DNA from: Brachypodium distachyon
Lineage: Eukaryota; Streptophyta; Magnoliopsida; Poales; Poaceae
Reading direction: 5' to 3'
Assembly: GCF_000005505.3 (NCBI RefSeq)
Contig: NC_016133.3
Span: 23,958,555 to 24,022,554 of the forward strand
Length of the DNA: 64,000 bases
In this document: in pieces, positions 40,748 to 53,600 of the stretch
How the letters are laid out: the number at the start of each line of letters is the position of its first letter
Numbering within the stretch: position 1 is the stretch's first letter
Program-made: the position numbers and the translations under genes
The notes under the pieces: generated by a model
Databases searched by the model: none
What the model saw: only the letters and a program-made list of their open reading frames with translations
Told to the model about the DNA's origin: nothing

Positions 40748-43023
40748 GCCAAGTTCAGCAAGTGTGACTTTTGGCTGTCGGAAGTCAGTTTCCTCGGACA
40801 CATCGTGTCAGGAGCAGGAGTAGCTGTCGACCCAGCTAAGGTGACCGCTGTTACGGAATGGGAGTCACCCAAGAATGTGGGAGATATCAGCAGTTTCCTA
40901 AGACTCGCTGGATATTATCGGAGATTCATTGAGAACTTCTACAAGATTGCTAAACCCATGACTGAACTTTTAAGGAAAGAGAAGAAGTTTACCTGGAACG
41001 AGAACTGTGAAGAAAGTTTCCAGGAATTGAAGAAAAGACTAGTGTCTGCACCCATCCTTGTTTTGCCTGACCTGCAGGAGGATTTTCAAGTATACTGTGA
41101 CGCCTCACGTCAAGGATTGGGAGGAGTCTTAATGCAGAATGGAAGAGTTGTAGCTTACGCTTCGCAGCAACTAAAGAGCCACGAAGGGAACTACCCCACT
41201 CACGACTTGGAATTAGCATCAGTAGTGCACGCTTTGAAAACTTGGAGACACTACCTGATGGGGAAACATTGTGAATTGTTCACGGATTACAAGAGCCTGA
41301 AATACATATTCACCCAGAAGGAGTTGAATCTGAGGCAGAGAAGATGGTTAGAACTGATAAAGGATTATGAGCTGAGTCTGCAATACCATCCAGGCAAGGC
41401 TAATGTAGTAGCCGATGCTTTGAGCCGCAAGGGATAAATGGACTGACAGCTGGAGAGTTACCGCGAGAATTATGCAAACAGTTCAAGGACCTGAGACTTG
41501 AGATTGTACCGGAAGGACATTTGGCCACCTTGGAAGTACAGCCCACTTTGCTGGACAAGATTAGAGAAGCACAGAAGGGTGACTCGGAAATAAAGGAAAT
41601 AAAGGAGAATATAGTTATTGGAAAGGGCAAAGACTTTCGTGAGGATGACCAAGGAACCATATGGTTCGGCAAACGCATATGTGTACCGTAGGATCTGGAA
41701 ATCAGAAAGTTGATACTGCAAGAAGCTCATGATTCACCGTACTCAATCCACCTTGGAAACACTAAGATGTACATGGACCTAAAGGAAACATTTTGGTGGT
41801 CCGGATTAAAGCGAGACATCGCAGAGTTCATTGCTTTGAGCGATGTGTGCAGTAGAGTTAAAGCCGAACACCAGAAACCAGCAGGATTGCTAAGACCACT
41901 GCCAATACCAGAATGGAAGTGGGATAAAGTATGCATGGATTTTATCACCGGGTTACCAAGGACCAGATCAGGATATGATTCCATTTGGGTAGTGGTTAAC
42001 CGTTTGACCAAGGTTGCCCATTTTATATCAGTGAAGACGACTTACACCAGCACACAGTTAGCAAAACGCTACATATCCAGAATAGTGTGTTTACACGGAG
42101 TGCCCAAGGAAATAGTTTCAGACGGAGGTACCCAATTTACCTCAAGATTTTGGAGACAACTACATGAGTCTCTAGGAACGAGACTACAATTCAGCACAGC
42201 ATTTCATCCGCAGACGGATGGACAAACCGAGACGGTTAATCAGATCCTTGAAGACACGTTGAGAGCCTGCGCTCTAGATTATGGAACCAGTTGGGATGAC
42301 AATCTGCCGTATGCGGAATTCTCATACAACAAAAGCTTCCAAGTCAGCATAGGAATGTCACCGTTTGAAGCTTTGTATGGGAGGAAGTGCAGAACACCAT
42401 TGTTATGGGATGGTGTAGGAGATCGTAGTCTATTCGGCCCGGATTTGATAAAGGATGCCGAGGAAAAGGTTAGACTCATCCGAGACCGGCCAAAAGTAGC
42501 CCAGTCAAGGCAGAAAAGCTACGCAGATTCTAAACATAGGGAAGTCACCTACGAGGCTGAAGATAGAGCGTATCTCAGAGTGTCACCGATACGTGGGGTA
42601 AAGAGATTTGGTATAAAAGCAAAGCTAGCACCCCGTTTCATTGGACCTTTCAGGATCTTGTCACGACAGGGAGAGGTAGCCTACGAGTTGGATTTACCGG
42701 AAGCATTGTGCAATGTCCACAATGTCTTCCATGTATCTCAACTGAAGAAATGTCACCCCGAGATGGCCGACACACCACTAAGGGATACGATACCCCTTGA
42801 GGGAGTCCAACTGCAAAGTGACCTCACCTATGAGGAGAAACCGATCAAAATCTTGGATACAGCTGAGCAACAAACCCGATCCAAGACCATCAGGTTTTGC
42901 AAAGTTCAGTGGGACCATCACACTGAAGAGGAAGCCACTTGGGAACGCGAAGATGATCTTCGAGAAGACCACCCACACCTCTTTGCTAGCCACACCGAAT
43001 CTCGAGGACGAGATTCATCTTAA
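40748..43023 (+). pseudogene. Tekay Pol: RT end, RNase H, integrase, chromodomain
   Basis: Opens at [20 protein letters not shown] (RT palm end). RNase H follows ([15 protein letters not shown], then ADALSRKG and a stop at 41435-41437). The next frame holds the integrase: a zinc-binding SIHLGN...LSDVCSRVK region in which the first Cys is Ser, then the catalytic D, D, E in CMDFITG, VSDGGTQF and TDGQTETVNQ. The C-terminal chromodomain includes KVQWDHHTEEEATWERE. A second stop lies near 41690. The end (SRGRDSS, stop 43021-43023) sits just before the PPT. Chromodomains in this lineage are thought to bind histone marks and guide insertion. The first half of pol was lost when a Tat LTR inserted. 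Confidence 0.9.
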
Positions 43024-43034
43024 GGGGTTAGGTC

Positions 43035-46000
43035 AATAACATCCCAAAAATTTCAAACTTTTACATGTGCATTGCATCCATAAGCATCATGGCACAATTG
43101 CATATTTGAATTCAAATTTGAATCCCAAAAGCCTTTGGAAAGATTTTATTTCAAATTAAACCTTAGGGTTTACACCCATTTAAGCTTTGGATTTTCAAAC
43201 CAATAGGGTTTATGTATAAAAGGGGTTTATTGCATAAATGAGCTATCCCATAATTTTTGGAAAATTATTTGGAGTTGAAAAAAAAACATTTATTTAAACA
43301 GATATATAGCCCTAAAGGCATTTACAGGGAAAATGTATTTTTATATATTTTATTTTGAGGGAAAATCACTCCCAAAAGTTGTATCATGATAGAACATGAT
43401 TTTACAAATTTTCTGGAATTTATTTGGACCAATTTGGAGTTCAAAATCAAAAGATATCAAAGAAATAAGAAAAACAGAAAAAGAAAAGGATAAAGAAAAA
43501 AAAGGGGGAAAACCGGACCGCCCGACCGTTTTGGGCCGTACCGGCCCAACAACGCCCGAGCCAGCCTGAACCGGACCGGCCCCGTCCTGAACCGAACCGA
43601 ACCGGCCGCTACGCGCGCGCCCCCGCACGTGCCGCTGACGAGCGGGCCCCACCCGTCAGAGGGGGTTCTTCCCCAATGGGCAGGCGCCACCCGTCACGCC
43701 GGAATCTCTGCCCGCGCCGTCTCCGCTGGATTTCCGGCGATCCTGTGATCTCCGTCGCCACCCGAGCACACCGCAATAAAGCCCTCGACCTCCTCTTTCC
43801 TTTCCCCATTCCCCCGCTCCCGATTTCACCCCCGGTTCATCGGAATTCCTCGCCGGAATTCGTGCTGCCGCCGGCCGTCTTCCCCAAGACCAGCCACCTC
43901 GCCGACCCGCGTTCGCCACGAGCGCCGCCTGCCCGAGCACCCCACGCCTCTCCTCCCCGCGCCCGTCACCGCCGCCCGCCGCCCCGAGCTGCCCCCTACC
44001 GCGCCGCTGCGCCGTTCGCCGTCGACCCCCGCCGCCCGTCGCCCCACCTCCTCGCCCGAGCGCCCACCGCCCGCGCCCGTCGCCGTCGCCCGCCGCCCCG
44101 AGCGGAGCCCGACTGCGCCGCCATCAGCCCCCGCCGCCGTCTCCCTTAGCTTCGGCCGCGCGCGCCGCCCTGGGGTAAACCCTAGCCCCCGACCAATCGC
44201 GTCGCGCCACGTGGCAGAGCGATTTTCCTTTTCTTTTTCGGCTAAGATTAAAATTGCACTTTTACAGATTAGTACCCCTAACTTCAAAGCATCGTAACTT
44301 TTAAACCGTTTGTCCAAAAATTATGATCCACACCTTTCTGGAATCGTCACAACTTGTAGAATATATTGGCACTGTTCAAATTCAAATTTGAATAATCTAA
44401 ACTAGGTCAATTTACAGAAAGTCTTTAAATGCCATTTAAATCATAACTAATTATCTAAAAATCATTTCAATATGAAACCAATGCCCAAAAATTTGTATTA
44501 ATGTCCTCTGTTCAATTGGAATAGAGAAATAAAATTGTTTATTAACTCTTCCAGTTGTTTTTTTAAATCCTCACTTAAGCTTTAATTTGACTTTATACTG
44601 AAAACCCTATTTTGGCTTTTCCTTTTGGATTAATTTTGATTTAACCTTTTGGCCAGAGAAATTAAATATTATATGCCTATGAAATTGAAACCCTTACTCG
44701 ACAAATAAAATCAACCCATACATGTCACAGGCTTGCATCACATCATGGCATATTCTTCTTGTATTGGATTGTGCGTTTATTTGTGCGTATGTTTGCTTCG
44801 TTTAGATTAACCGGAGAGCAACGTGTGTGTTGTGAAGAGTGTATATCAAACTACTGTGACAAAGGCAAGTTCACTTTTATCATTCCTCCTATTATTTGAT
44901 TATGCACTAGTTTTTATTAGTTGCATTGTTAGGATTATTATTGTATCTATGCTAGCTATGAGCTGTCCTAGTAGGATAGGATACCTTTGCCATGTCCACA
45001 CCACCAATCGCCATCGTAGTAGTAAAATGCTATGCTATGATAATATACGAGGGTGGTATTATTACAATGTGAGGTTATTGAATTAAAGTATGGTTTTCCT
45101 ATTGTATGGCAAAACAAGTAATTCAATGAACCATCCTGGGTGGGCTGCTTTGAGTTTTGGGATGTCGTGACGTTAGGTCCATTTCTATGGGGCCTGCTGA
45201 GTCGTCTCTCCGTGAGATTCGGGAGCGTCCATGGTCATCTCCCCGTGCGATTCGGGGAGCGCCTGCGTCACAATGTGGGATGCCACCCGGGATAACCAGA
45301 GACTGGACTAGTTTTCCTGTTTAGTCGCTTCCAGTACAACCACATGGTAATATGCGCTCTGCCAGGATGGATGTAAGACATATGATCCTGGATCCGAGGG
45401 ATTGTGCAGATGTAGCCGTGTAGGTGGGAACGTAGGTCCCTCAGGTGGTCTGGGTGATTATGGTCTGAAAATTCCTGGAATCGATGCCGTTGCTACTCTA
45501 CCCTGAGGACAGCAAGGGATTAACACGTCGATTTCTGTGGGGAATATGTAAAACCTCTCGAGAGTGTCAAACTAAGTACTTAGCCGTGTCCCCGATTACG
45601 AACAATTATGAGCAACTAGATATTGGAGCTGTAAGGAAGGTCTCACTCATTCCAACTTCTTAAATAAAATGAATGGTTTGAACAGGGTAGGAGCACTTGA
45701 TGTTTCTACTCAATGTGCTCTAGGTTAATAGGAGCATGGGTGTTTCTATCCCGTGTCCATTAGTTAACAATTATTGTAACATTCCAATGTAGTAGGATAA
45801 ACTATGTTTTGCTACCACGCCATAAAGCCTGAACCCCACTATACCTCAATTGCATATACCTGGTAGGATCTGTTATACCTTCCTGGTGAGCTTGCCAATA
45901 CATTCAAATGTATTGACCATGTGGTGGCTGCAATTAATGATGCAGGTGAAACTGACGAAGAGTGAGGTTCGTCGATATTCTTTGGGTCATGTGCTTACAT

Positions 46001-46136
46001 TCCAACATGCTCTCTCCTCTGGGAGTAGATGAGGCCCATTTGCTCTACCTTTCCGCTGCAGCTTTATGATACAATGTTATCATGGTTTTGAACATTATTT
46101 GTTTATGCTGGCCTAAGAGGTCATGCAAGTTTGTAA
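43035..46136 (+). mobile_element. Tekay LTR (3' LTR of the 40748 pol)
   Basis: It follows a polypurine tract (cttaaggggttagg, 43019-43032) and starts at the position equivalent to TGTAAC, here mutated to AATAAC. It contains an AT-rich U3, a CCGG-rich block, a highly GC-rich block (43600-44170), the conserved ccacacctttctggaatcgt segment (44328), and the downstream blocks gctgctttgag, ccctgaggacagcaaggg and cctctcgagagtgtcaa that are shared with the other Tekay LTRs. It stops about 150 bp short of the LTR end and joins element leader sequence at 46137. It is about 3.1 kb long and has no coding function. Confidence 0.8.
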
Positions 46137-46592
46137 GTGGTTGATGCAGGAATGTACGAGAATGTAGTTCGCTATCCTGCGAGACCTCCTGCTCCTAAGG
46201 GACTACATGCGTTTCCAGTGGATGGGTTTACTCCAGCACGTGGCCCACCAAGAGTGTTCAAGAGTACGTACCTTCCGCGTCAGTTCCTGTACGGGGAACA
46301 GAAGGCAGATGCGTACGTGTTCCCTTACTCTCTGCAGCTACTCCTGAGGTTCTGACAGCTTTGTCAGGATAGGTCTCTTGTATCCGTAGTTCCATCTATG
46401 GCCACACTCCTATGCGTTATGAATTGCAAGATGAGTAGTGTAATCTTTCCTTTGTTTTGCATGATTGTAATCACTAAATCTTTGGATGGCACTATGTGGT
46501 ATCTCAGACTTCATGTTGTCCTTTAATCCTGTCTTTGAGGTTTACGTCATGCATTATGTTTCAACCATGGTGTAAATCATTGTGCAAACAGG
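46137..46592 (+). other. Tekay leader with small ORF upstream of gag
   Basis: The frame 46137-46355 (GMYENVVRYPARPPAPKGLH) is open for 72 codons but begins at a truncation junction, so its start codon may be accidental. I do not recognise the product; by position it is the tail of the extra ORF that precedes gag in this family. The rest, to 46592, is non-coding and ends gtgcaaacag just before the gag ATG, which looks like a 3' splice site. Confidence 0.45.
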
Positions 46593-47330
46593 ATGGCACC
46601 TGTTCGTCGTGATCCTCCTCCTCCACCTGAGTTGGGCAACATACTGCTTCAGATGGGACAAATCCTTGAGCGTATGAACAACCAGCAAAACAATCAAGGC
46701 AACAACGCAAGCAATGGAGCTAATGACAGGGTTTCCATCAAGGAGTTCCTTGCTCTCAATCCAAGGATGTTCTCTCTACCTTCAGAACCACTTGCTGCTG
46801 ACGATTGGCTTCGTGAGATGGTCCACGCTCTATGCACGGTTCGTGTGGCAAATGAGGACAAGGTTCCTTTTGCGACCTACCTCCTCCGAGGTGAAGCAGC
46901 CGCATGGTGGGAGAATTTCCAAGCCTCCAAGCACCCTGATGAAGTCATCACTTGGTTTGACTTCCAGGACGCTTTCCTAAAGCACCACATCCCAGCTGGT
47001 CTGATGGACAGAAAGCGTGAGGAATTCTGCAGTCTGACTCAGGGCAAGAGTTCCGTTCTCGAATACTGCAAGGATTTCAACCGTCTTGCTCGCTACGCTG
47101 GCGATGAGATCTCTACTGACTTAAAGAAACAAGAAAGATTTCGCAAGGGTCTCAGTCCGTCGGTCAAGGATGCTCTCAATCTCATCAGGTGCAATTCTTT
47201 TGAAGACTTGGTCAATACTGCTCTGCAAGCTGAACATGGCCGTGCATAGTTTGAGGATTCTCACAAACACTCTCGTGATACTGGGTCTTCTTCCTCAGGC
47301 AACAACAATGCTGGTTCTCAAAAACGGAGG
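46593..47330 (+). pseudogene. Tekay gag, N-terminal and capsid part
   Basis: The ATG at 46593 begins MAPVRRDPPPPPELGNILLQ. The capsid core follows: SLPSEPLAADDWLREM, LLRGEAAAWWENFQ, FQDAFLKHHIPAGLMDRKRE, EYCKDFNRLARYAGD. The frame is open to a TAG at 47247-47249, with Gag-like residues to about 47330. The nucleocapsid zinc knuckle, protease and Pol are missing, because the sequence joins the middle of an LTR at about 47338. The capsid part is complete and could still fold, but with no particle partner in this copy. Confidence 0.88.
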
Positions 47331-47337
47331 TTGTGGG

Positions 47338-48412
47338 TTCCCAACAACTGGGTCCCTCTGAGTCGAGTTCATGTGGATTCAGGAATGGATCATCCATGGA
47401 CGTCTCTCCCGTGGATTCGGGGAGCGCCTACATTGCAAATGTGGAATGCCACCTGGGCTAACCGAGACTGGACTAGTTTCCTATTTAGAAGCTTCAAATA
47501 CAACCACAATGCTATATGGGCTCTGGCGAGACAAGAGTAAGTTGTATGAACCTAGACCCAAGGAATTGTACTGAGGTAGCCGTGTAGGGGGAGCGTGATT
47601 CTCTCGTGGTTTAGGAAATTACCTCTAAAAATCTCGTAATCGATGCCGTTGCTACTCTACCCTGAGGACAGCAAGGGATTAACACGTCGGTTTCTTGTGG
47701 GGAATGTGTACAAACTCTCGAGAGCGTCAAAACTAAGTACTTAGCCGTGTCCCCGGCAACGGACAATTTGAGCAACTAGATGTGGAGCTGTAAGGAAGTC
47801 TCACTCATTCTAACTTCTTAAATAAAATGGATGGTTGAACAGGGTAGGGGCACTTGATGAATCCACATCAATGTGCTCTAGGTTAATAGGAGCATGGGTG
47901 TGTCTACCCCGTGTCCAATAGTGATAAAATTCTATTTGATTAAAAGATAAGACTCAATAACTAAGCTTTGAAGCAAATAGCCTTGAACCCCACTTTGCCA
48001 CATTATGCATATATTTGGTAGGCTCTGGCATAACTCCTAGTGAATCTTGCCAATACATTCAATGTATTGACCCTAGTGGCTGCATCGTTTAATGATGCAG
48101 GAAGCTCCTACGACGAGTAAGATGTACGTTATGCTTGTTTGGGTTACGGGCCTACATTCCAACACGCTCTCACCGTGGTGTTGATGTGCCCTTGCATCTT
48201 TCGCTTTTCCGCTGCTAAACAGTTGTTTTACTTCTAGCTAACCCGTGAGGTTATGCGAGTTGTAAGTACCTTTAAATTCTGGATGATTCGTTGTAATATT
48301 GTGACCTTTGTTCTATGATATTACATCTTGAAACTGTGTGTGCTAGTGAGTCGATCCAGGGACTAGCACTAAAGCACAGAGATCGAATCCGTATACGGGG
48401 GCGGTCGCTTCA
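47338..48412 (+). mobile_element. Tekay 5' LTR, distal part
   Basis: Starts in mid-LTR at ggtccctctgagtcgagttc and ends GGTCGCTTCA at 48412, directly before a PBS. The first about 618 bp match 56199-56816 with about seven differences. The first 1.9 to 2 kb of the LTR, including U3, are missing. It is the 5' LTR of the element 48413-54072, although truncation has removed its promoter region. Confidence 0.85.
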
Positions 48413-48414
48413 GA

Positions 48415-48426
48415 TGGTATCAGAGC
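48415..48426 (+). promoter_or_regulatory. Tekay primer binding site (initiator tRNA-Met)
   Basis: TGGTATCAGAGC follows the LTR end after two bases. It is the standard methionine initiator tRNA priming site and fixes the element in plus orientation. Confidence 0.9.
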
Positions 48427-48776
48427 AATGTGTTGCCTATAGGAACGTGACCCTAGCATGGATTAGACCATAGGATTGTTCTATGCATTTCATACCACTC
48501 TAAACTTGCACATTGAGATACATGCATATTCATATACACTTGCAATCATACCAATGTCCAATGCATATGTACTACTTGTGTTTTACTTCATCCACTTGCA
48601 TCTTCAGATTTTATATGCATTTATATATACACCTTATACTACAATGTCATGCTTTCTACTATTACAATCATACGTCATGTTTGCATAACATACACCTTAT
48701 ATTGTCATCATTACATTTATGCATCCACCCACTTGATCATGTGACTAATTCTTTCCCTCCACCATAAATCTTGTAG

Positions 48777-49613
48777 ATGAATGGACCACCAAATTTCGGA
48801 GATGAACCACCTTTCACACACGTCCATTACCCGACAGTTGACGACGACATCCCATTTGGGAGACAGCTTGCTACTTTGTGCACGACACTGCACCTGGCAG
48901 CACCCTGTTTCCGAGGACGTGTTGAGCCGGTGGGATCCCAGGGAGGTGCAGCCGCTGGGAGATCGACACGGAGATCAGAGGACGGACTGTTGTTCCATTG
49001 ACGCCCGAGATCACCTACTCCGTGCGCTACCCAGACTTCATGCTGGGACTCCAGTTCGCCATGCAACATGCGTTAGCTCGTGTGTGCGAGGCGTACCACG
49101 ATGAACTGCCTCCGGACTCTGTCTTTCGTAGCTTCGGAAGGCGAGTTGTTGGCGGGAATGCCGTGGGACCGGAGATCCTAGGCGAGGATCCGCACATGGA
49201 AGATGTTCAGTTTCAAGCTTTGGAGTAGAACATGGTGGACATGGGGAAGAGTCTCTACAACGAGATGACCCGAGCAGACATAGCTGAAGACCAGGTGGGG
49301 ATACTCCAAGGTCAGCTGGCGCAGAAGACAAACGAGGCGAACCGCAGGGGAGATGTTATCCTGAACATGCATGCGATCATGGAGCAGATTATGTACGAGA
49401 AGGATCTTCTGCAACTTCAGTATGATCAGCTCCAAGCCCAAGTCAATAACGCCAACCCCGCACCTGCACCAGCACAAGCTCCACCACCCCTCAGGACGAG
49501 GAGATGGAGCCACAGGAGGAGGAACCTCAGGAGGCGCAGGAGATGGACACACTTGCCACCCACACCCGTTCCAGGGCGAAGAACTCTGGGAACACCAACT
49601 TCCTTTCACTTCG
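48777..49613 (+). pseudogene. Extra ORF upstream of gag (orf0-type)
   Basis: The ATG at 48777 begins MNGPPNFGDEPPFTHVHYPT. After a frameshift near 48990 the sequence continues ITYSVRYPDFMLGLQFAMQH, then ALE and a stop (49226-49228). A helical, Gln- and Glu-rich part follows (QVGILQGQLAQKTNEANRRG ... KDLLQLQYDQLQAQ) and a Pro/Arg-rich end. A separate ORF before gag has been described in rice gypsy elements such as RIRE3 and RIRE8 (orf0) without a known function. The helical part may be a coiled coil. The stop and frameshift show decay. The 350 bp before the ATG (48427-48776) are leader without a gene. Confidence 0.55.
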
Positions 49614-49951
49614 TTAGTTTCAGTTTAGAGCCCGCCAGAATATTTATTATATTATATTCGTTATCGTCTTAGTCATTGACCATGCCGTCGTTGTGGTATG
49701 GCAATGTAGATTCATGTGTTTATTTGCAACTCTATACTTGTGTTTAGGCTGGTACGCCTGGTGAACTATTTGTTTTGGATGTTAAAATTTTAGTGAATGC
49801 TTTTGCTTGCTTTATAGTTGACTTGTTTCATGAGTGAATCGTCATGCTTGTGTTATGATTGTGTTTGAACTGTTGTATTGCTTGTGTTGTGGGGCTTAGT
49901 TTCCCTTAGACCCTGTCTATCTATTTTCTCATCTATGCTGTCCCGAAACAG
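49614..49951 (+). other. Spacer, possible intron before gag
   Basis: A T-rich 338-bp stretch between the extra ORF and gag. It ends tgtcccgaaacag immediately before the gag ATG, a good plant 3' splice site, and the other Tekay gag (46593) has a similar aaacag ahead of it. I could not fix a donor site. Confidence 0.4.
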
Positions 49952-50690
49952 ATGCCGCCAAGACACGATACTCGCCGGGATGCCGACAACAATGAGGAGG
50001 GTCAGGACAACAACGCCGCCACTATGCAGCAACTGCTGGCTGCACAGACTTAGATTGTGCAAGTTTTGACCCAGCAGATGAACAACAACCACAACAATCA
50101 GAACCCCAACCCACCACCTCAAGTGGACATGTTAACTAGATTTCTGAGGCTGCGTCCACCAACATTCACCAGCTCCCCGGAACCGACTGTAGCTGATGAT
50201 TGGCTCCGTTCCGTGAGCAAGTGTCTAGTGACAGTTGGCTGCAATGAAGCTGACAAGGTGAGGTTTGCTGCTCACCTACTCCACACCAGAAGCCGCGCAC
50301 CTCGTACGAGGGTAGTGGCAGCTCTTCGATGGTTAAGCATGGTGGAAATCATCAGAGTCACCATGGAGGGAGTGGACGTCATCACCGCCATGGAAATCAA
50401 GGACACCACCACCACCACCAGGGAGGTAATAGCAGCCGAAACCACCAACACCAACACCAGCACCAGCACCAGCATCCAAGGATCAACAACAACAAAGGCA
50501 GTGGCCAAAACAATGGAGGAAACCCAGGACAGAACCGCACCACTGGCAGGGATATGAACCAAGTGCAATGCTTTAAGTGCCACAAGATGGAGCACTACTC
50601 CAATGATTGTCCGGAGAAGTTCAATGAGGCTGGAGCAAAGCCTAACCCATTTCAGAAGGGCAATGTGAACCACGTCAACGTGGAAGAAAT
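49952..50690 (+). pseudogene. Tekay gag with internal deletion
   Basis: The ATG at 49952 starts MPPRHDTRRDADNNEEGQDN. A TAG at 50051-50053 interrupts the frame, which then reads through VADDWLRSVSKCLVTVGCNE and FAAHLL. Most of the capsid core present in the 46593 gag is missing: at about 50285 the sequence jumps to the basic, His-rich linker (HHRHGNQGHHHHHQGG). The zinc knuckle CFKCHKMEHYSNDC (C-X2-C-X4-H-X4-C) near 50570 is complete. The deletion also shifts the frame. The copy cannot form a capsid. Confidence 0.85.
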
Positions 50691-53600
50691 CACGGAGGAG
50701 CAAGGTATCGTAATTGGCACTTTCCGTCTAAACTCTTTTGAAGCACTCGTACTGTTTGATACCGGTGCATCGCATTCCTTTATCTCAAGGAGTTTCCTGC
50801 ATGAGAATGGATTAACCACTAGTACCTTAGTGAACCCTATGAAGGTGAAATCACCTGGGGGAGAGATGATAACGGCTCATGAATGCCGAATCTGACACTA
50901 GAAATTGGAAAACACATTTTCCCCACAGACCTGATAGTGTTAGGATCAAAAGGTTTGGATGTGATCCTAGGAATGGATTGGCTAGCCAAGTATGAAGGAC
51001 TTATAGACTGTGTCAAGAGGACAATCACACTCACAACCCCGGAAAAGAAGCGAATCCGCTTCAAGTCAACCTATGAGCTTGAGTTACCCAAGGTAAATTC
51101 TCTTAAGGGGGTTAGCCTAGAGGATGTACCGATAGTGAAGGAATATCCGGATGTATTTCCAGAGGAATTACCAGGCATGCCACCGGACCGAGATGTGGAA
51201 TTTCTTATTGAGTTAATGCCAGGAAGTGGACCTATAGCCAAGAGACCGTATAAGATGGCCGTAGATGAATTGAAAGAGCTGAAGAAGCAACTTGCAGAAC
51301 AGTTGGCCAAAGGATTTATTCGTCCTAGCTCATCACCATGGGGAGCACCTATTCTTTTTGTGGAAAAGAAAGACAAAAGCCAAAGGATGTGCATAGACTA
51401 TCGTTCACTAAATGAGGTGACGATAAAGAACAAGTACCCACTACCCATAATCAATGATCTATTCGATCAATTGAAAGGAGCCTGTGTTTTCTCAAAGATC
51501 GATCTTCGATCAGGTTATTTTAGTTAAAGATCCGAGAAATGGATATACCCAAGACAGCATTTACCACTAGGTATGGCCTGTATGAGTACACAGTGATGCC
51601 TTTTGGATTAACCAATGCCCCGGCATACTTCATGAATATGATGAACAAGGTATTGATGGAATATTTGGATAGGTTTGTCGTAGTATTCATCGACGACATT
51701 TTAATCTACTCGAAGAGCAAAGAAGAACATGAAGAACATTTGCGTCTGATCATGGAGAAGCTTAGAGAGCACAAGCTTTATGCAAAATTCAGCAAGTGTG
51801 AATTTTGGTTGTCTGAAGTTGTTTTTTGGGACACATTGTGTCAGGAAATGGAATTGCCGTCGACCCCGCTAAAATAGCAGCGATGACTGAATGGGAAGTC
51901 CCTAAGAACGTCGGAGATGTTCGGAGCTTCCTAGGACTAGCTGGATATTACAGGAGGTTCATAGAGAATTTCTCCAAGATTGCCAAACCTATGACTGAGC
52001 TTTTGAAGAAAGAAAAGAAGTTTGAATGGACGGAAAAATGTGAAGAAAGTTTTCAAGATTTGAAGAAGAGGCTAGTATCAGCACCCATCCTTGTTTTGCC
52101 CGACTTACTAGAAGATTTTCAAGTGTACTGTGACGCTTCGCGTCTAGGATTGGGCTGTGTTTTGATGCAAGGAGGAAGAGTCGTAGCATACGCCTCAAGA
52201 CAACTTAAGAATCATGAAAGAAATTACCCCACTCATGATTTGGAACTAGCATCTGTAGTACACGCACTCAAGACTTGGAGGCACTATCTCATGGGAAAGC
52301 AATGTGAGTTATTCACCGATCATAAGAGCTTGAAGTATATATTCACACAGAAGGAATTGAACTTGAGACAAAGAAGATGGTTAGAGTTAATCAAGGATTA
52401 TAATTTGAATCTTCAATACCATCCAGGCAAGGCTAACGTAGTAGCTGACGCTTTGAGCCGCAAGGGCTATGTTAATGGACTCACGGCTCGAGAGTTACCT
52501 GCTGAATTGTGTGAACAATTCAAGGATCTCAGATTGGAGTTAGTCCCGGAAGGTTACTTAGCCAACATGGAGGTACAACCCACTTTGCTGGACAGAATTA
52601 GAGAAGCCCAGAAAGAAGACTCAGAAATTAGAACGATAAAGGATAATATGGCAATCAAAAAAGCAAAAGGATTCATTGAGGATAACCAAGGTACTGTATG
52701 GTATGAGAAGCGTATTTGTGTACCACAAGACCCCGAGATCAGAAAGCTAATACCACAGGAAGCTCATGATTCACCGTACTCAATCCACCCCGGTAATACA
52801 AAGATGTACATGGACTTGAAAGAAAGGTTTTGGTGGACCGGATTGAAGCGAGAAATCGCTGAGTATATCGCTCTGTGTGATGTTTGTAGCAGAGTCAAGG
52901 CTGAACATCAGAAACCAGCTGGATTACTACGACCATTGCCAGTGCTAGACAGGAAATGGGATAAAGTAGGCATGGATTTCATCACTGGCTTGCCAAGGAC
53001 AAGATCGGGTTATGATTCAATATGGGTAGTAGTCGACCGTTTGACCAAGGTTGCCCATTTCATACCTGTGAAGACCACCTATACAAGTGCACGGTTGGCC
53101 AAACGATACATGTCTAGGATTGTATGCCTACATGGAGTTCCTAAAGAGATCGTTTCAGACAGAGGTACCCAATTTACCTCAAGATTTTGGGGGCAATTGC
53201 ACGAATCTCTAGGCACGAGACTAGAGTTTAGCACAACGTTCCATCCACAAACAGATGGACAAACAGAAAGAGTGAACCAAATTCTTGAAGATATGTTAAG
53301 AGCTTGCGCTCTGGACTATGGATCTAGCTGGGATGAGAATCTACCATATGCAGAGTTCTCATACAACAACAGTTTTCAAGCGAGTATTGGAATGGCACCA
53401 TTCAAAGCTTTGTATGGCAAGAAATGAAGGACACCATTGCTATGGGATGGTGTAGGAGACCGTAGTCTATTTGGACCCGACATGATAAAGGATGCTGAAG
53501 AGAAAGTCAGGCTAATTCGAGACAAACTTAAGATAGCTCAATCCAGGCAAAAGAGTTATGCGGATTCCAAACGAAGGGAGGTCACCAATGAGGTTGGTGA

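Noticed and set aside
43676..44149. Pro/Arg-rich frames in the GC-rich part of the Tekay LTR (also 54846-55244)
   Set aside because: The block is non-coding LTR conserved as DNA in order but not in reading frame between copies.
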